Source: Sphingomonas sp. IBVSS2 (GTDB lineage Bacteria > Pseudomonadota > Alphaproteobacteria > Sphingomonadales > Sphingomonadaceae). From it: DNA of 64,000 bases. Under the pieces are notes generated by a model, which saw nothing but the letters and a program-made list of their open reading frames with translations, was not told the DNA's origin and made no database searches. Each line of letters opens with the position of its first letter. The first letter of the stretch is position 1. The stretch covers positions 620,001 to 684,000 of the forward strand of contig NZ_NFUR01000003.1 in assembly GCF_002127225.1 (NCBI RefSeq). Direction: 5' to 3'. This document shows, piece after piece, positions 25,787-33,640 of this stretch. A program made the translations under genes and the position numbers.

Positions 25787-26152
25787 TCAGCGCGCGCTCA
25801 GCTGGAGCGTGCGGATATATTGAAGCCCCTTGTTGGCGATCGCATGCGAAGTCGACACGCGGTCCGCCGAGAGGTCCATCTCGAAGTCGCGCTGTTCGAG
25901 CACGCGCAGATAGAGCGCCCGCGCTTCGGACGTGCGTCCGGTCTGCGCATAGACCGCGGCCAGATTGAGCAGCAGTTCGGGCTGATCGGGATCGAGGCGG
26001 AGCCGGCTGTTGAGCTGCTGCTCGGCCTTCGAGAAATTGCCGTCGAAGATCGCGGCACTGGCGACAGGATCCCCGTTGCCACGCTGGGCCTGCGCCGGAA
26101 GCGCAGCGAGCGCGAACGGGGCGGCGGCAAGGACAATGAGCGCGATGCGCAT
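25787..26152 (-). CDS. Exported tetratricopeptide-repeat protein
   Basis: A 121-residue protein with a signal peptide (MRIALIVLAAAPFALAALPAQAQ). The mature part contains TPR-like helix pairs: FDGNFSKAEQQLNSRLRLDPDQPELLLNLAAVYAQTGRTSEARALYLRVLEQ reads as about one and a half TPR units. The product is periplasmic and probably a protein-protein contact. It lies on the minus strand downstream of the tonB operon terminator, with about 118 bases between them, so it probably has its own promoter. A two-gene relation with the tonB system is possible but not shown. Confidence 0.78.
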   Translation of the reverse strand: MRIALIVLAAAPFALAALPAQAQRGNGDPVASAAIFDGNFSKAEQQLNSRLRLDPDQPELLLNLAAVYAQTGRTSEARALYLRVLEQRDFEMDLSADRVSTSHAIANKGLQYIRTLQLSAR

Positions 26153-26269
26153 ACTCCTACTCCTTCTGTTACGTCACAAAGACAATTTTGTGACTCTTTG
26201 AAGACAGTAGTGTTACACTTCCGCGTCACGCATACAAGCCACTTGTCGCCTGCGCCCTGGCTTCGGCGC

Positions 26270-26301
26270 AAAAAAGAAAGGCGGCCCCGAAGGACCGCCT
26301 T
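26270..26301 (-). terminator. Rho-independent terminator of the tonB-exbBDD operon
   Basis: On the minus strand AAGGCGG pairs with CCGCCTT with one mismatch inside (TCC/GGG) around a TTCG loop, followed by TCTTTTTT. It lies about 35 bases after the second exbD stop, exactly where the operon should end. Confidence 0.85.
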
Positions 26302-26337
26302 CCCTTGTCTCAAATCCGGCCCCGCTGGGGCGGCGGA

Positions 26338-26766
26338 TCAGAAATCGTTGCGATACTGCTCGTTGCCGACGAAGCCGAGCTTGTTCACGTTCGCACGCTT
26401 GATGATCGCGAGAACCCGGTCGACAACTTCGTAACGCGTCTGCGGGTCGGGCTGGAAGTGCAGCTCCGGCTCCGGCGACATCTGCAGCGTCTGATCCAGA
26501 TACTGGCGCAGCGTCACGTCGTCGATCGGCGCGCTGTTCCAGTAAACCTGGCCCTGCGCATCGATATAGACCTTGTTCTTCTCCGGCTCGACGATGTTCT
26601 GCGGCTTGCTGTTCGACTGCGGAAGGTCGACTTTCACCGCATGCGTCTGAATCGGGATCGTCATGATGATCATGATCAGGAGCACCAACATGACGTCGAT
26701 CAGCGGCGTCGTGTTGATTTCCATCATCGGGCCGTCGTCACCGCCGCCGCCCACGCTCATACCCAT
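26338..26766 (-). CDS. exbD: Biopolymer transport protein ExbD (second copy)
   Basis: A 142-residue ExbD/TolR protein. After the short cytoplasmic tail (MGMSVGGGGDDGPMMEINTTPLIDVMLVLLI) there is one membrane helix and a periplasmic domain. The aspartate essential for proton coupling is in PLIDVMLVLL. The periplasmic part has PEPELHFQPDPQTRYEVVDRVLAIIKRANVNKLGFVG, a normal ExbD fold. It works with ExbB and TonB to energise outer-membrane receptors. It lies 25 bases downstream of the first exbD, and the two are diverged, so they probably form a mixed complex, as in Xanthomonas-type systems. Confidence 0.92.
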   Translation of the reverse strand: MGMSVGGGGDDGPMMEINTTPLIDVMLVLLIMIIMTIPIQTHAVKVDLPQSNSKPQNIVEPEKNKVYIDAQGQVYWNSAPIDDVTLRQYLDQTLQMSPEPELHFQPDPQTRYEVVDRVLAIIKRANVNKLGFVGNEQYRNDF

Positions 26767-26791
26767 AGTCTAAACTCCTTTGAGCAGGCCG

Positions 26792-27271
26792 TCAGAGACG
26801 GACCGTGGCCGAGCCGGCGGGCGGTTCGGAAATGAAGCCGACCTTGACGAAGCCCGCCATCTGCATGGCGAAGATCGTGCCGCCGATGCAGCGGTAGGGC
26901 GTGTTCACGTCGCCGCGGATGTGCACTTCGGGAAGCTCGAGGCCGGCAGCGTTGATGCCGCCCTGCTTGTCGATTTCCTTCTTCAGCTTCTCCACCGCCT
27001 TGTCGACCAGTTCCCTGCTCGTCACCGGGGTCATGCCCCAGAACACTTCGCACTTGCCGCCATTGGCCGTGACCGAGAGCGACACGTTCTCGGGCTTGGT
27101 GGTCGTCGGCTCGAACTGAACCTTGGGGAGCTCCAGCTTCACCGTCTGGATCACGACCGGAACCGTGATCAGGAAGATGATGAGGAGCACCAGCATCACG
27201 TCGACGAGCGGCGTGGTATTGATGTCCGACATGGGAGCGTCTTCACCGCCCCCGCCTACGCTCATCGCCAT
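26792..27271 (-). CDS. exbD: Biopolymer transport protein ExbD (first copy)
   Basis: A 159-residue ExbD. The N-terminus MAMSVGGGGEDAPMSDINTTPLVDVMLVLLI carries the coupling Asp in LVDVMLVLL. The periplasmic domain is longer than in the second copy, with an insert that includes two cysteines (GGKCEVFWG and YRCIGGTIFAM) which could form a disulfide. The final FVKVGFISEPP is typical. It shares the operon with tonB and exbB. The gap before it (27272-27368) holds two strong hairpins. Confidence 0.92.
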   Translation of the reverse strand: MAMSVGGGGEDAPMSDINTTPLVDVMLVLLIIFLITVPVVIQTVKLELPKVQFEPTTTKPENVSLSVTANGGKCEVFWGMTPVTSRELVDKAVEKLKKEIDKQGGINAAGLELPEVHIRGDVNTPYRCIGGTIFAMQMAGFVKVGFISEPPAGSATVRL

Positions 27272-27299
27272 TGCGCGCTATCCTATCCTTCTAATCCAA

Positions 27300-27351
27300 G
27301 CTCCGGCCGAAGCCGGAGCCGGGCCGCGCATCCCGGGGGAATGCGCGGCCC
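27300..27351 (-). promoter_or_regulatory. Two hairpins between exbB and the first exbD
   Basis: Hairpin 1: GCTCCGGC/GCCGGAGC (27300-27319), 8 bp with a TTCG loop on the transcript strand. Hairpin 2: GGGCCGCGCAT/ATGCGCGGCCC (27321-27351), 11 bp. Neither has a T-run. They probably protect or adjust the mRNA between genes, giving different ExbB and ExbD levels. Confidence 0.65.
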
Positions 27352-27368
27352 CGCATATTCCAGATCGC

Positions 27369-28130
27369 TTAGGCGCGCGGCGCGGTGCTGGTCGTCGCGG
27401 CCGGAGCGGCCTTGGCGGGAGCAGCCTTGGCAGCGGCCGGACGCACGCGGCCGTCCGAAGCGAGATAGCCGAGCAGATCGTTCGAGAACGCGTTCAGGCT
27501 CTCCGAGATCTTCTTGTTGCGCGCCTGCAGCCAGTTGAAGGCGAGCACGGCCGGAACGGCGACGGCGAGACCGACGGCGGTCATGATCAGCGCTTCACCG
27601 ACCGGACCGGCGACCGCGTCGATCGACGCCTGGCCGGCAGCACCGATCTTCACGAGCGCGCGGATGATGCCGATAACGGTACCGAACAGACCGATGAACG
27701 GCGCGGTCGAACCCACGGTGGCGAGGAACGACAGGCCGCTCTTCAGCTGCGAGTTGATCAGGTCCTCCGAGCGGGCGAGCGAGCCGTGCAGCCAGTCATG
27801 CGCCTCGACCGGATCGGTCAGCTTCGAGTGCTGCTCCTGGGCGGCCAGGCCGTCGTCGACCAGCTGGCGATAGGCCGAGTTCTTCTCGAGCTTCGCCGCG
27901 CCTTCGCGCAGGCTGTTCGCGTTCCAGAAGCCGGCGCGGACGCGCTTGGCCTGGTTGAGGATCTTCTGCTGCTCGAACAGCTTGGTGAACAGGATGTAGA
28001 GCGAGAAGAACAGCATCAGCACCAGGATGCCGAACACCGTCTGCGAGATCAGGCCGCCCTCACGGAGCGCCGGAATCAGGCCGTACGGATTTTCCTTGGG
28101 CGCCGCGGCGGCGAGAATGGTCGTGAGCAT
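27369..28130 (-). CDS. exbB: ExbB / TolQ / MotA proton channel protein
   Basis: A 253-residue membrane protein of the ExbB/TolQ family. An N-terminal membrane helix (GLISQTVFGILVLMLFFSLYILF) is followed by a long cytoplasmic part, then two helices containing FLATVGSTAPFIGLFGTVIGII and ALIMTAVGLAVAVPAVLAFNWLQ, the conserved channel region with the family Thr and Glu/Gly positions. It forms the pentameric channel around ExbD. The C-terminal tail is low-complexity and rich in Ala, Pro and Lys (AAAKAAPAKAAPAAT). It follows tonB. Confidence 0.9.
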   Translation of the reverse strand: MLTTILAAAAPKENPYGLIPALREGGLISQTVFGILVLMLFFSLYILFTKLFEQQKILNQAKRVRAGFWNANSLREGAAKLEKNSAYRQLVDDGLAAQEQHSKLTDPVEAHDWLHGSLARSEDLINSQLKSGLSFLATVGSTAPFIGLFGTVIGIIRALVKIGAAGQASIDAVAGPVGEALIMTAVGLAVAVPAVLAFNWLQARNKKISESLNAFSNDLLGYLASDGRVRPAAAKAAPAKAAPAATTSTAPRA

Positions 28131-28175
28131 TGTCGGTTCTTTCCTCTAACTAAATAGCGCTTTTTATCCAATCGC

Positions 28176-28203
28176 CCGGCGCGCCCCGCGGGGAGCGCGC
28201 CGG
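28176..28203 (-). promoter_or_regulatory. Strong hairpin between tonB and exbB
   Basis: CCGGCGCGC (28176-28184) pairs with GCGCGCCGG (28195-28203); the inner CCCGCGGGG adds more stem. There is no T-run. It sits in the 86-base gap between the two genes and would set mRNA stability or partial read-through in the operon. Confidence 0.65.
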
Positions 28204-28216
28204 TGAAACACACGGG

Positions 28217-28894
28217 CTAGCTCGGGATCTTCCAGGTGAAGCTGCCGTTATAGGGTGCAGGGATCTTGTTCCCGCTCTCGTCCTCGGCCGGATTGAACCG
28301 GGCGCGGCGCTTGAGCAGCGAGCAAGCCGTGCTGTCGAGAACGGACACGCCGCTCGAACCCGTCACGGTGCAGTTGGTCACCTTGCCCGTCGCGTCCACG
28401 TCGAGGCGGAAACGGACGGTGCCGGCCTGCTCGGCGCGCAGCGCCGCGGCAGGATAGTCGTCGTCCGTCACCCAGCCCTGCGGCGAACCACGCGGCGTGA
28501 GCTTCTTGGCGATCCGCGGCGGAGGCGGCGGCGCCGGAGCCGGAGCCGGCGGCGCGGGCGGAGCCGGCGGCGTGATCGGCGGCGGCGGCGGGATGATCGA
28601 CGTGGTCGGGATCGGCGGCGCCTGGGTAGGCACCGGAACCGCGGCCGGCGGCACGACGATCTGGGTGGGCGGCGGCGGCACCGGGGTATCCGGCGGCGGC
28701 GGCGGCGGCGGCACTTCCTCGGGCGGGGGCGGCGGCTCTTCCACGTCGAACGTGTTCAGCTTCTCCGCCTGCTTCTTGATATATTGATATGCAAGGCCCG
28801 TGACGAAGGCGTACCCCATGCCAGCCACGATGATCGCGACCAGTATGATCGCGATGACGCGACTGCCACTTGTATTACGGTCAGCGTAAGACAT
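28217..28894 (-). CDS. tonB: TonB energy-transducing protein
   Basis: A 225-residue TonB. The N-terminal membrane helix is VIAIILVAIIVAGMGYAFVTGL. Next comes a long Pro-rich spacer (PPPPPEEVPPPPPPPDTPVPPPP and later Pro-Ala runs), then the C-terminal domain with RGSPQGWVTDDDYPAAALRAEQAGTVRFRLDVDATGKV, typical of TonB C-terminal folds that bind receptor TonB boxes. A GAGGAG lies 12 bases before the ATG. It is first in tonB-exbB-exbD-exbD. It links inner-membrane proton flow to outer-membrane transporters, of which sphingomonads have many. Confidence 0.93.
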   Translation of the reverse strand: MSYADRNTSGSRVIAIILVAIIVAGMGYAFVTGLAYQYIKKQAEKLNTFDVEEPPPPPEEVPPPPPPPDTPVPPPPTQIVVPPAAVPVPTQAPPIPTTSIIPPPPPITPPAPPAPPAPAPAPPPPPRIAKKLTPRGSPQGWVTDDDYPAAALRAEQAGTVRFRLDVDATGKVTNCTVTGSSGVSVLDSTACSLLKRRARFNPAEDESGNKIPAPYNGSFTWKIPS

Positions 28895-29125
28895 CCGGCA
28901 ACGTCACTCCTCTAATCCTGACATGCAACCCCGTGCGGCGGGATTCTGCGACCCGTGCACAAGCCTGCCCGCCGTGCGCTATATGCGTCATGATCGGCAG
29001 CGGGCGAGTCTCTATCGCGCGCACCGGGTGGACGCAAACCCTTTGTCGGACAATCAGGGCGTACGGTCGCCCAACGGCGGAATTATTTCTGTATAGCCGT
29101 GGCACAATCCGGTAACGCGAACGAT

Positions 29126-29962
29126 ATGAACCGCACCTTTCCCGCCATGTTTTCTTGCGCGATTGCGCTAGGTGCACCCTTAGGTGCAGCCGCTAAACCC
29201 CAGCAAACGCAGGCACAAACCGCCGCCGTTTTACCCAGCTATGCCACCTTGGCGCGGCACGTGACCACGGCCCCGCTGATCATCGACGCGCGCATCCGCA
29301 AGGCGGACCGGCTGAAGCCCGAAGAATCGCCCGGTCTGGCCGCCGATACGGCCCGTTTCCTGGTCGAAGCCGATGTTTCCGCCCTGATTCGGGGCAACCA
29401 GGCCATGGCCACGCGCATCACCTACACGGCCGATGTCCCGCTCAATGCCAGGGGCAAGCCGCCCAAGCTGGCCAAGCTGCGCGTGCTGCTGTTCGCCCGC
29501 CCCGTCCCCGGCCGGGCCGGCATGGTGCAGCTCACCGGATTGCAGAGCCAGATGAACTGGTTGCCCGAGCTGGATGCCCAGATTCGCGCGATCACCAAGG
29601 ACGCGCTCGCGGCCGACGCGCCGCCCGCGATCACCGGCGTCGGCAATGCCTTCCATGTTCCCGGCTCCCTGCCCGGCGAGGGCGAGACCCAGGTCTTCCT
29701 GCAGACCGCGAGCGGCGCGCCCGTATCGCTCCAGATACTCCGCCGTCCGGGCGAAGCGACGCGCTGGAGTGTTTCATTGGGGGACATTGTCGACGAATCG
29801 GCGGGCGCGCCGAGCGCGAATACCTTCCTCTGGTACCGCCTCGCCTGTGGCCTGCCGCGCAGCCTGCCGGCCGAAAGCGTCGAGTCGGACGATGCCCAGA
29901 ACGCCGCGAAGGCGCGCGAGGACTATCAGTTCGTCCTGCGCTCGCTGGGGCCTTGCGTCTGA
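29126..29962 (+). CDS. Secreted hypothetical protein
   Basis: A 278-residue protein with an N-terminal signal peptide (FPAMFSCAIALGAPLGAAAKP). It is unrecognised by family. The mature part has a beta-rich middle (FLVEADVSALIRGNQAMATRITYTADVPLNARGK) and a C-terminal region with two cysteines (RLACGLPRS and RSLGPCV). The sequence pattern is common in sphingomonad-type hypothetical exported proteins. The ATG at 29126 is chosen for the signal; a GTG at 29099 adds nine residues. It is divergent from tonB over a 231-base gap. Confidence 0.75.
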   Translation: MNRTFPAMFSCAIALGAPLGAAAKPQQTQAQTAAVLPSYATLARHVTTAPLIIDARIRKADRLKPEESPGLAADTARFLVEADVSALIRGNQAMATRITYTADVPLNARGKPPKLAKLRVLLFARPVPGRAGMVQLTGLQSQMNWLPELDAQIRAITKDALAADAPPAITGVGNAFHVPGSLPGEGETQVFLQTASGAPVSLQILRRPGEATRWSVSLGDIVDESAGAPSANTFLWYRLACGLPRSLPAESVESDDAQNAAKAREDYQFVLRSLGPCV

Positions 29963-29997
29963 TTGGATAGTCATCCGGGCGGGAACCCGGATGACCG

Positions 29998-30369
29998 TTA
30001 GCGGCGCGCGCGCACCAGCGTGATGCCGATCGATTCGCCCTGCTCGGCAATGGCGAGCTTGACGATGCGCACCTCGACCCGCCGCACCCGCGCATCGCCG
30101 ACGAACAGCGTGTCGCAGATATGCTCGGCCACGGCTTCCACCAGCGTGAAGTGCACGTCCTTGGGCAGAGCGTCGGTCGCCGCGTGCTTCACGTCCATAT
30201 AGTTCTTCGAGGCCTTGAGCGGCGTGTCGGGTTCGAAGCGCTCGGGCATGGCGATGTCCACCGTTACCGAGATGCGCAGCGGCTGCGGCAGGTGCGTCTC
30301 TTCCGAATAGACGCCGGTGAGGACTTCGACTTCCAGGTCGTGCACCTGGAGCTGGAGGGAATCGGACAA
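29998..30369 (-). CDS. folB: Dihydroneopterin aldolase
   Basis: A 123-residue folate-pathway enzyme (or epimerase) that splits dihydroneopterin to hydroxymethyl-dihydropterin and glycolaldehyde. Family motifs: SLQLQVHDLEVEVLTGVYSEE, PLKASKNYMDVKHAATDAL, FTLVEAVAEHICDTLF and VEVRIVKLAI near the end. The likely start is a TTG at 30369 (TTG TCC GAT TCC), because it gives the family N-terminus at the usual length; the open frame extends to 30465 with an unlikely N-terminus. The N-terminal start is therefore an inference. It is divergent from the GNAT gene. Confidence 0.85.
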   Translation of the reverse strand: MSDSLQLQVHDLEVEVLTGVYSEETHLPQPLRISVTVDIAMPERFEPDTPLKASKNYMDVKHAATDALPKDVHFTLVEAVAEHICDTLFVGDARVRRVEVRIVKLAIAEQGESIGITLVRARR

Positions 30370-30488
30370 GTGGCCTGGGCCTTTCAGGGAGGACAGGCCG
30401 CGCCCAATAGCAGATGCGCGCGCCCACGAAACCCCGCCCCTCCGCGCGTGCGTGCGGCGCAACAAGTGGTGCCGATATATTCAGTATT

Positions 30489-30516
30489 GCGAAAGCGCCG
30501 ATCGGCGCTATTTCGC
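30489..30516. repeat. Interrupted palindrome upstream of the GNAT gene
   Basis: GCGAAAGCGCCGATCGGCGC then TATTTCGC: outer GCGAAA/TTTCGC and inner GCGCCGAT/ATCGGCGC, with a TA bulge. It is centred about 52 bases before the ATG at 30554 and lies in the gap shared with folB. It could be an operator dyad. Confidence 0.5.
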
Positions 30517-30553
30517 GCGGCCCCGAGTTCGATCCCGGGGCGTTACGAAAGGA

Positions 30554-31084
30554 ATGTATGAAGTGATCGTATTGCTGCCGCTCGAGACCGTGGATCCTCA
30601 GGCCGTCGAGACTCTGCTCGACCGCGCTTTTGGTCCGGGCCGACGCGCGCGCACTGCGTACCAGGTCCGCCTCGGCACTTCCGAGATTCCGGAACTCAGC
30701 TTCGCCGCGGTGGCGGACGATGGCAGCCTGATCGGCGCGATCCAGTGCTGGCCGGTCGAACTCGAATGCGATGGCGGCGGCAGCGTGCCGATGGTGATGG
30801 TCGGACCCGTCGCGGTCCAGCCCGATCGCCAGCAGGGCGGTGTCGGCCGCATGCTGATGGAGCGGATGCTCGAAGCCGCGAAGGGCTCGCCGCTTCCCGG
30901 CGCCGACGCGCTGATGCTGATCGGCGACCCCGAATATTATGGCCGCTTCTTCGATTTCACTACGGAAAGGACCGGCGGCTGGCGCCTGCCCGGCCCGTTC
31001 GAGGCCCGCCGCCTGCTCGCGCGCGGTGCCGGCGTACCGGCGGGCCCGGGCATGGTCGGGGGCCGCCTTCGACGTGCTGCCTAG
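30554..31084 (+). CDS. GNAT-family acetyltransferase
   Basis: A 176-residue N-acetyltransferase-fold protein. The acetyl-CoA-binding loop is VQPDRQQGGVGRMLMERML (Q/RxxGxG/A as QQGGVG), preceded by the strand VPMVMVGPVAVQP. The late region LIGDPEYYGRFFDFTTER resembles the amino-acid-type GNAT subset with an NxY-like GDPEYYGRFFDF. Substrate unknown. The ATG at 30554 has AAAGGA just ahead. The gap behind it is noncoding for about 195 bases up to the DUF1285 gene. Confidence 0.82.
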   Translation: MYEVIVLLPLETVDPQAVETLLDRAFGPGRRARTAYQVRLGTSEIPELSFAAVADDGSLIGAIQCWPVELECDGGGSVPMVMVGPVAVQPDRQQGGVGRMLMERMLEAAKGSPLPGADALMLIGDPEYYGRFFDFTTERTGGWRLPGPFEARRLLARGAGVPAGPGMVGGRLRRAA

Positions 31085-31278
31085 GCGTTGAGCGTCGCTT
31101 CCGGGGCTTCCAAAACAGGACTTTGTCTGCTTGGGTCCCCGGCATGGCAGATCGCTCGCCACGCCGCCTTCGCGCCCTTCGCTCCCCCGATCGTCGGGCA
31201 TGCCGAAAACGGGGAGCCCATAGCGTGGTTCTCGTAAACTTCCGCGGCCCCGCCCGCGCTGCCGGCTGAAGCGAATCG
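31085..31278. other. Noncoding gap between GNAT and DUF1285 genes
   Basis: 194 bases, with GC content similar to the rest. I see no recognisable gene, RNA or repeat. It probably holds the promoter for the DUF1285 operon. Confidence 0.5.
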
Positions 31279-31845
31279 ATGCCTTCCCCGCCTCCCCCCG
31301 ACTTTGCCAGCCTCTCGCTCGCCGAGATCGCGCGCCTGGCCCAGGAGAACCGGCTGCCGCCGGTCGACAGCTGGAACCCGGCGCATTGCGGGCACAGCGA
31401 CATGCGCATCACCCGCGACGGCACCTGGTTCCACCAGGGTTCGCCGATCGGCCGCATGCCGATGGTGCGGCTGTTCTCGACGATCCTGCGCCGCGAGGCC
31501 GATGGGCGCTTCGTCCTCGTCACGCCGGTCGAGAAGCTCGATATCGACGTAGAGGACGCGCCCTTCGTCGCGGTCGAGATGAAGCGCGAGGGCGAAGGTG
31601 CGGGCATGAAGCTCGCCTTCCGGCTGAACACCGGCGACCTCGTCGCCGCCGGCCCCGGTCGCGGCCTGCGCTTCGAGGAGCGCGAGGACGGCCCTCGCCC
31701 CTATCTCCACGTCCGCGGCGGGCTCGAGGCGCTGGTCGCGCGCAGCGTCTATTACGAACTGGCCGAGATCGCGCTCGCCAATGGCAGCGCGCCGCCGGGC
31801 ATATGGAGCAATGGCAGCTTCTTCGCGCTGGAGCCCGGCGCATGA
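31279..31845 (+). CDS. DUF1285 protein
   Basis: A 188-residue cytoplasmic protein of DUF1285. Family landmarks are RLPPVDSWNPAHCGHSDMRITRDGTWFHQGSPIGR, then MVRLFSTILRREADGRFVLVTPVEK, and LRFEEREDGPRPYLHVRGGLEALV. Function unknown in the family. It is followed by a CoA pyrophosphatase (ATGA overlap) and then a CCA-adding enzyme, again overlapping. This three-gene unit DUF1285-Nudix-CCA is a typical alphaproteobacterial arrangement, suggesting a link to tRNA or CoA housekeeping. Confidence 0.92.
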   Translation: MPSPPPPDFASLSLAEIARLAQENRLPPVDSWNPAHCGHSDMRITRDGTWFHQGSPIGRMPMVRLFSTILRREADGRFVLVTPVEKLDIDVEDAPFVAVEMKREGEGAGMKLAFRLNTGDLVAAGPGRGLRFEEREDGPRPYLHVRGGLEALVARSVYYELAEIALANGSAPPGIWSNGSFFALEPGA

Positions 31846-32432
31846 GCCTGGCCGATCGCCTGCGGGCCGCGCTTGCGGCCGATCACTCGCCGCTGCTGTT
31901 GCCGGGCGACCATTTCGACTTCGATCCCGCGGTGCGGGGCAATCCCGCCGCGGTGCTGATCGCGGTCACCGACCGCCGCGTCCCCGGCGTGATCCTCACC
32001 CAGCGCACCGAGACGCTGCGCCGCCACGCCGGCCAGGTCGCCTTTCCGGGCGGCCGCATCGATCCGGGCGACGACGGCCCGGTCGGCGCGGCGCTGCGCG
32101 AGGCACAGGAGGAGATCGCGCTGCCGCCCGATATCGTCGACGTGGTCGGCGTCACCGACAGCTACCGCACCGTCACCAACTATGTCGTCACGCCGGTGAT
32201 CGGCGTGGTCCCGCCCGACCTGCGGCTCACGCCTTCCGAGGCCGAGGTCGCCAGCGTGTTCGAGGTGCCGCTCGATTTCCTGCTCGATGCCGCCAACCAG
32301 CGCGAACAGGTGGCCGAATATCAGGGCCGCGAGCGGCATTATTACGAGATACTCTGGCAGGATCGCCGGATCTGGGGGGCAACGGCCGCGATGCTGGTCA
32401 ATCTGTCGAGGCGGCTGCAATGGGCGGTATGA
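31842..32432 (+). CDS. CoA pyrophosphatase (Nudix)
   Basis: A 196-residue Nudix hydrolase that splits CoA or oxidised CoA into phosphopantetheine and 3',5'-ADP (family role). The Nudix box is GGRIDPGDDGPVGAALREAQEEI, a match to GX5EX7REUXEEXGU with CoA-family spacing. It also has LLTQRTETLRRHAGQVAFPGG-type sequence (here ILTQRTETLRRHAGQVAFPGG), the NuBI/CoA motif. It overlaps DUF1285 by four bases and CCA by four or more. The C-terminus ends RRIWGATAAMLVNLSRRL. Confidence 0.93.
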   Translation: MSLADRLRAALAADHSPLLLPGDHFDFDPAVRGNPAAVLIAVTDRRVPGVILTQRTETLRRHAGQVAFPGGRIDPGDDGPVGAALREAQEEIALPPDIVDVVGVTDSYRTVTNYVVTPVIGVVPPDLRLTPSEAEVASVFEVPLDFLLDAANQREQVAEYQGRERHYYEILWQDRRIWGATAAMLVNLSRRLQWAV

Positions 32433-33640
32433 TCCTTCCCGATGCCGAATGGCGCCATCGCGCCGGGCTCGCGCAGCTGGTCGAGACGCTCGGCGAAGTG
32501 CGGTTCGTCGGCGGATCGGTGCGCGACACCCTGCTGGGCATCCCCGTCTCGGATCTCGACGTCGCCACGCCGCTCGCGCCCGAGCGCGTGATCGAACTGC
32601 TCAAGGGCGCCGGCATCCGCGCCGTTCCCACCGGCATCGGGCACGGCACGATCACCGCGGTGCTGGAGAGCGGCCCGGTCGAAGTCACCACGTTGCGCCG
32701 CGACGTATCGACCGACGGACGCCGCGCCACCGTCGCCTTCACCGACGACTGGCGCGAGGATGCCGCCCGCCGCGACTTCACGATCAATGCGCTCTATGCC
32801 GACCCGGCGACCGGCGCGATCTTCGACTATTTCGGCGGCCTGGCCGATCTCGAGGCGCGCCATGTCCGCTTCATCGGCGATCCGCTTCAGCGCATCGCGG
32901 AGGATCATCTGCGCATCCTCCGTTTCTTCCGCTTCCTCGCCCGGTTCGGCGACGTGGCGGACCCGGCTGGGCTGGAGGCCTGCACGGCCCGTTCCAGGGA
33001 CCTGATGGCGCTCAGCCGCGAGCGAATCGCCGACGAGTTGCTGAAGCTGCTGGTCGCGCGCGACGCCGTGCGGGTGGTCGAGTTGATGATCGCACGCGGC
33101 ATTTTCGCGCCCGTGCTGCCCGAGATCGTGTCGGCGGCGCGCTTCGCTCATCTCGCCGCACGCGAAATCGCAGCCGATATCGCGCCCGATGCGATCCGCC
33201 GGCTCGCCGCGCTGATCCCGGCCGATCCCGTGCTGGCGGAGCAGGTCGCGGCACGGCTCAAGCTCTCCAATGCCCAGCGCAAGCGCCTCGCCGCCGCCGC
33301 GGTGGCGCCCCAAGGCACACCGCACGCCCTCGCCTATCGCGCCGGTGCCGAGACCGCGCTCGACCAGCTGCTTCTCTCGGACCGCCCGCTGGCGGACGCG
33401 CTTGCCGTCCGCGACTGGCAGCCGCCGCGCTTTCCGCTCGGCGGCGGCGCCATCGTCGCGCGCGGGATCAAGGCTGGGCCCGAAGTGGCGCGGCTGATGA
33501 AGCAGGTCGAGCAGGCCTGGATCGCCGAGGGTTTCCCGGAAGCGGACCGCGTATCGGCCCTTGCCGACGAAGCGGTGGCTCAGGCCCTGGGTTCGCCGAG
33601 CAGCGCCCAGGCCTCGTCACGCTCGAGCGCGCGCGAATAG
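32420..33640 (+). CDS. cca: CCA tRNA nucleotidyltransferase
   Basis: A 406-residue class II CCA-adding or poly(A)-head enzyme that builds or repairs tRNA 3' CCA ends. Motifs: FVGGSVRDTLLG and DLDVATPLAPERVIE (catalytic carboxylates DxD), RRDVSTDGRRA and ARRDFTINALYADP. HFRILRFFRFLARFG-type sequence appears as HLRILRFFRFLARFG. Starts at 32420 or at 32429; the latter overlaps the Nudix stop (ATGA). Its last 61 bases overlap antisense with the convergent GGDEF-EAL gene. Confidence 0.92.
   Translation: MGGMILPDAEWRHRAGLAQLVETLGEVRFVGGSVRDTLLGIPVSDLDVATPLAPERVIELLKGAGIRAVPTGIGHGTITAVLESGPVEVTTLRRDVSTDGRRATVAFTDDWREDAARRDFTINALYADPATGAIFDYFGGLADLEARHVRFIGDPLQRIAEDHLRILRFFRFLARFGDVADPAGLEACTARSRDLMALSRERIADELLKLLVARDAVRVVELMIARGIFAPVLPEIVSAARFAHLAAREIAADIAPDAIRRLAALIPADPVLAEQVAARLKLSNAQRKRLAAAAVAPQGTPHALAYRAGAETALDQLLLSDRPLADALAVRDWQPPRFPLGGGAIVARGIKAGPEVARLMKQVEQAWIAEGFPEADRVSALADEAVAQALGSPSSAQASSRSSARE

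Noticed and set aside
30520..30545. A tRNA T-arm-like GAGTTCGATC between C and G runs
   Set aside because: No acceptor, D or anticodon arm could be paired around it, so it is not a tRNA.
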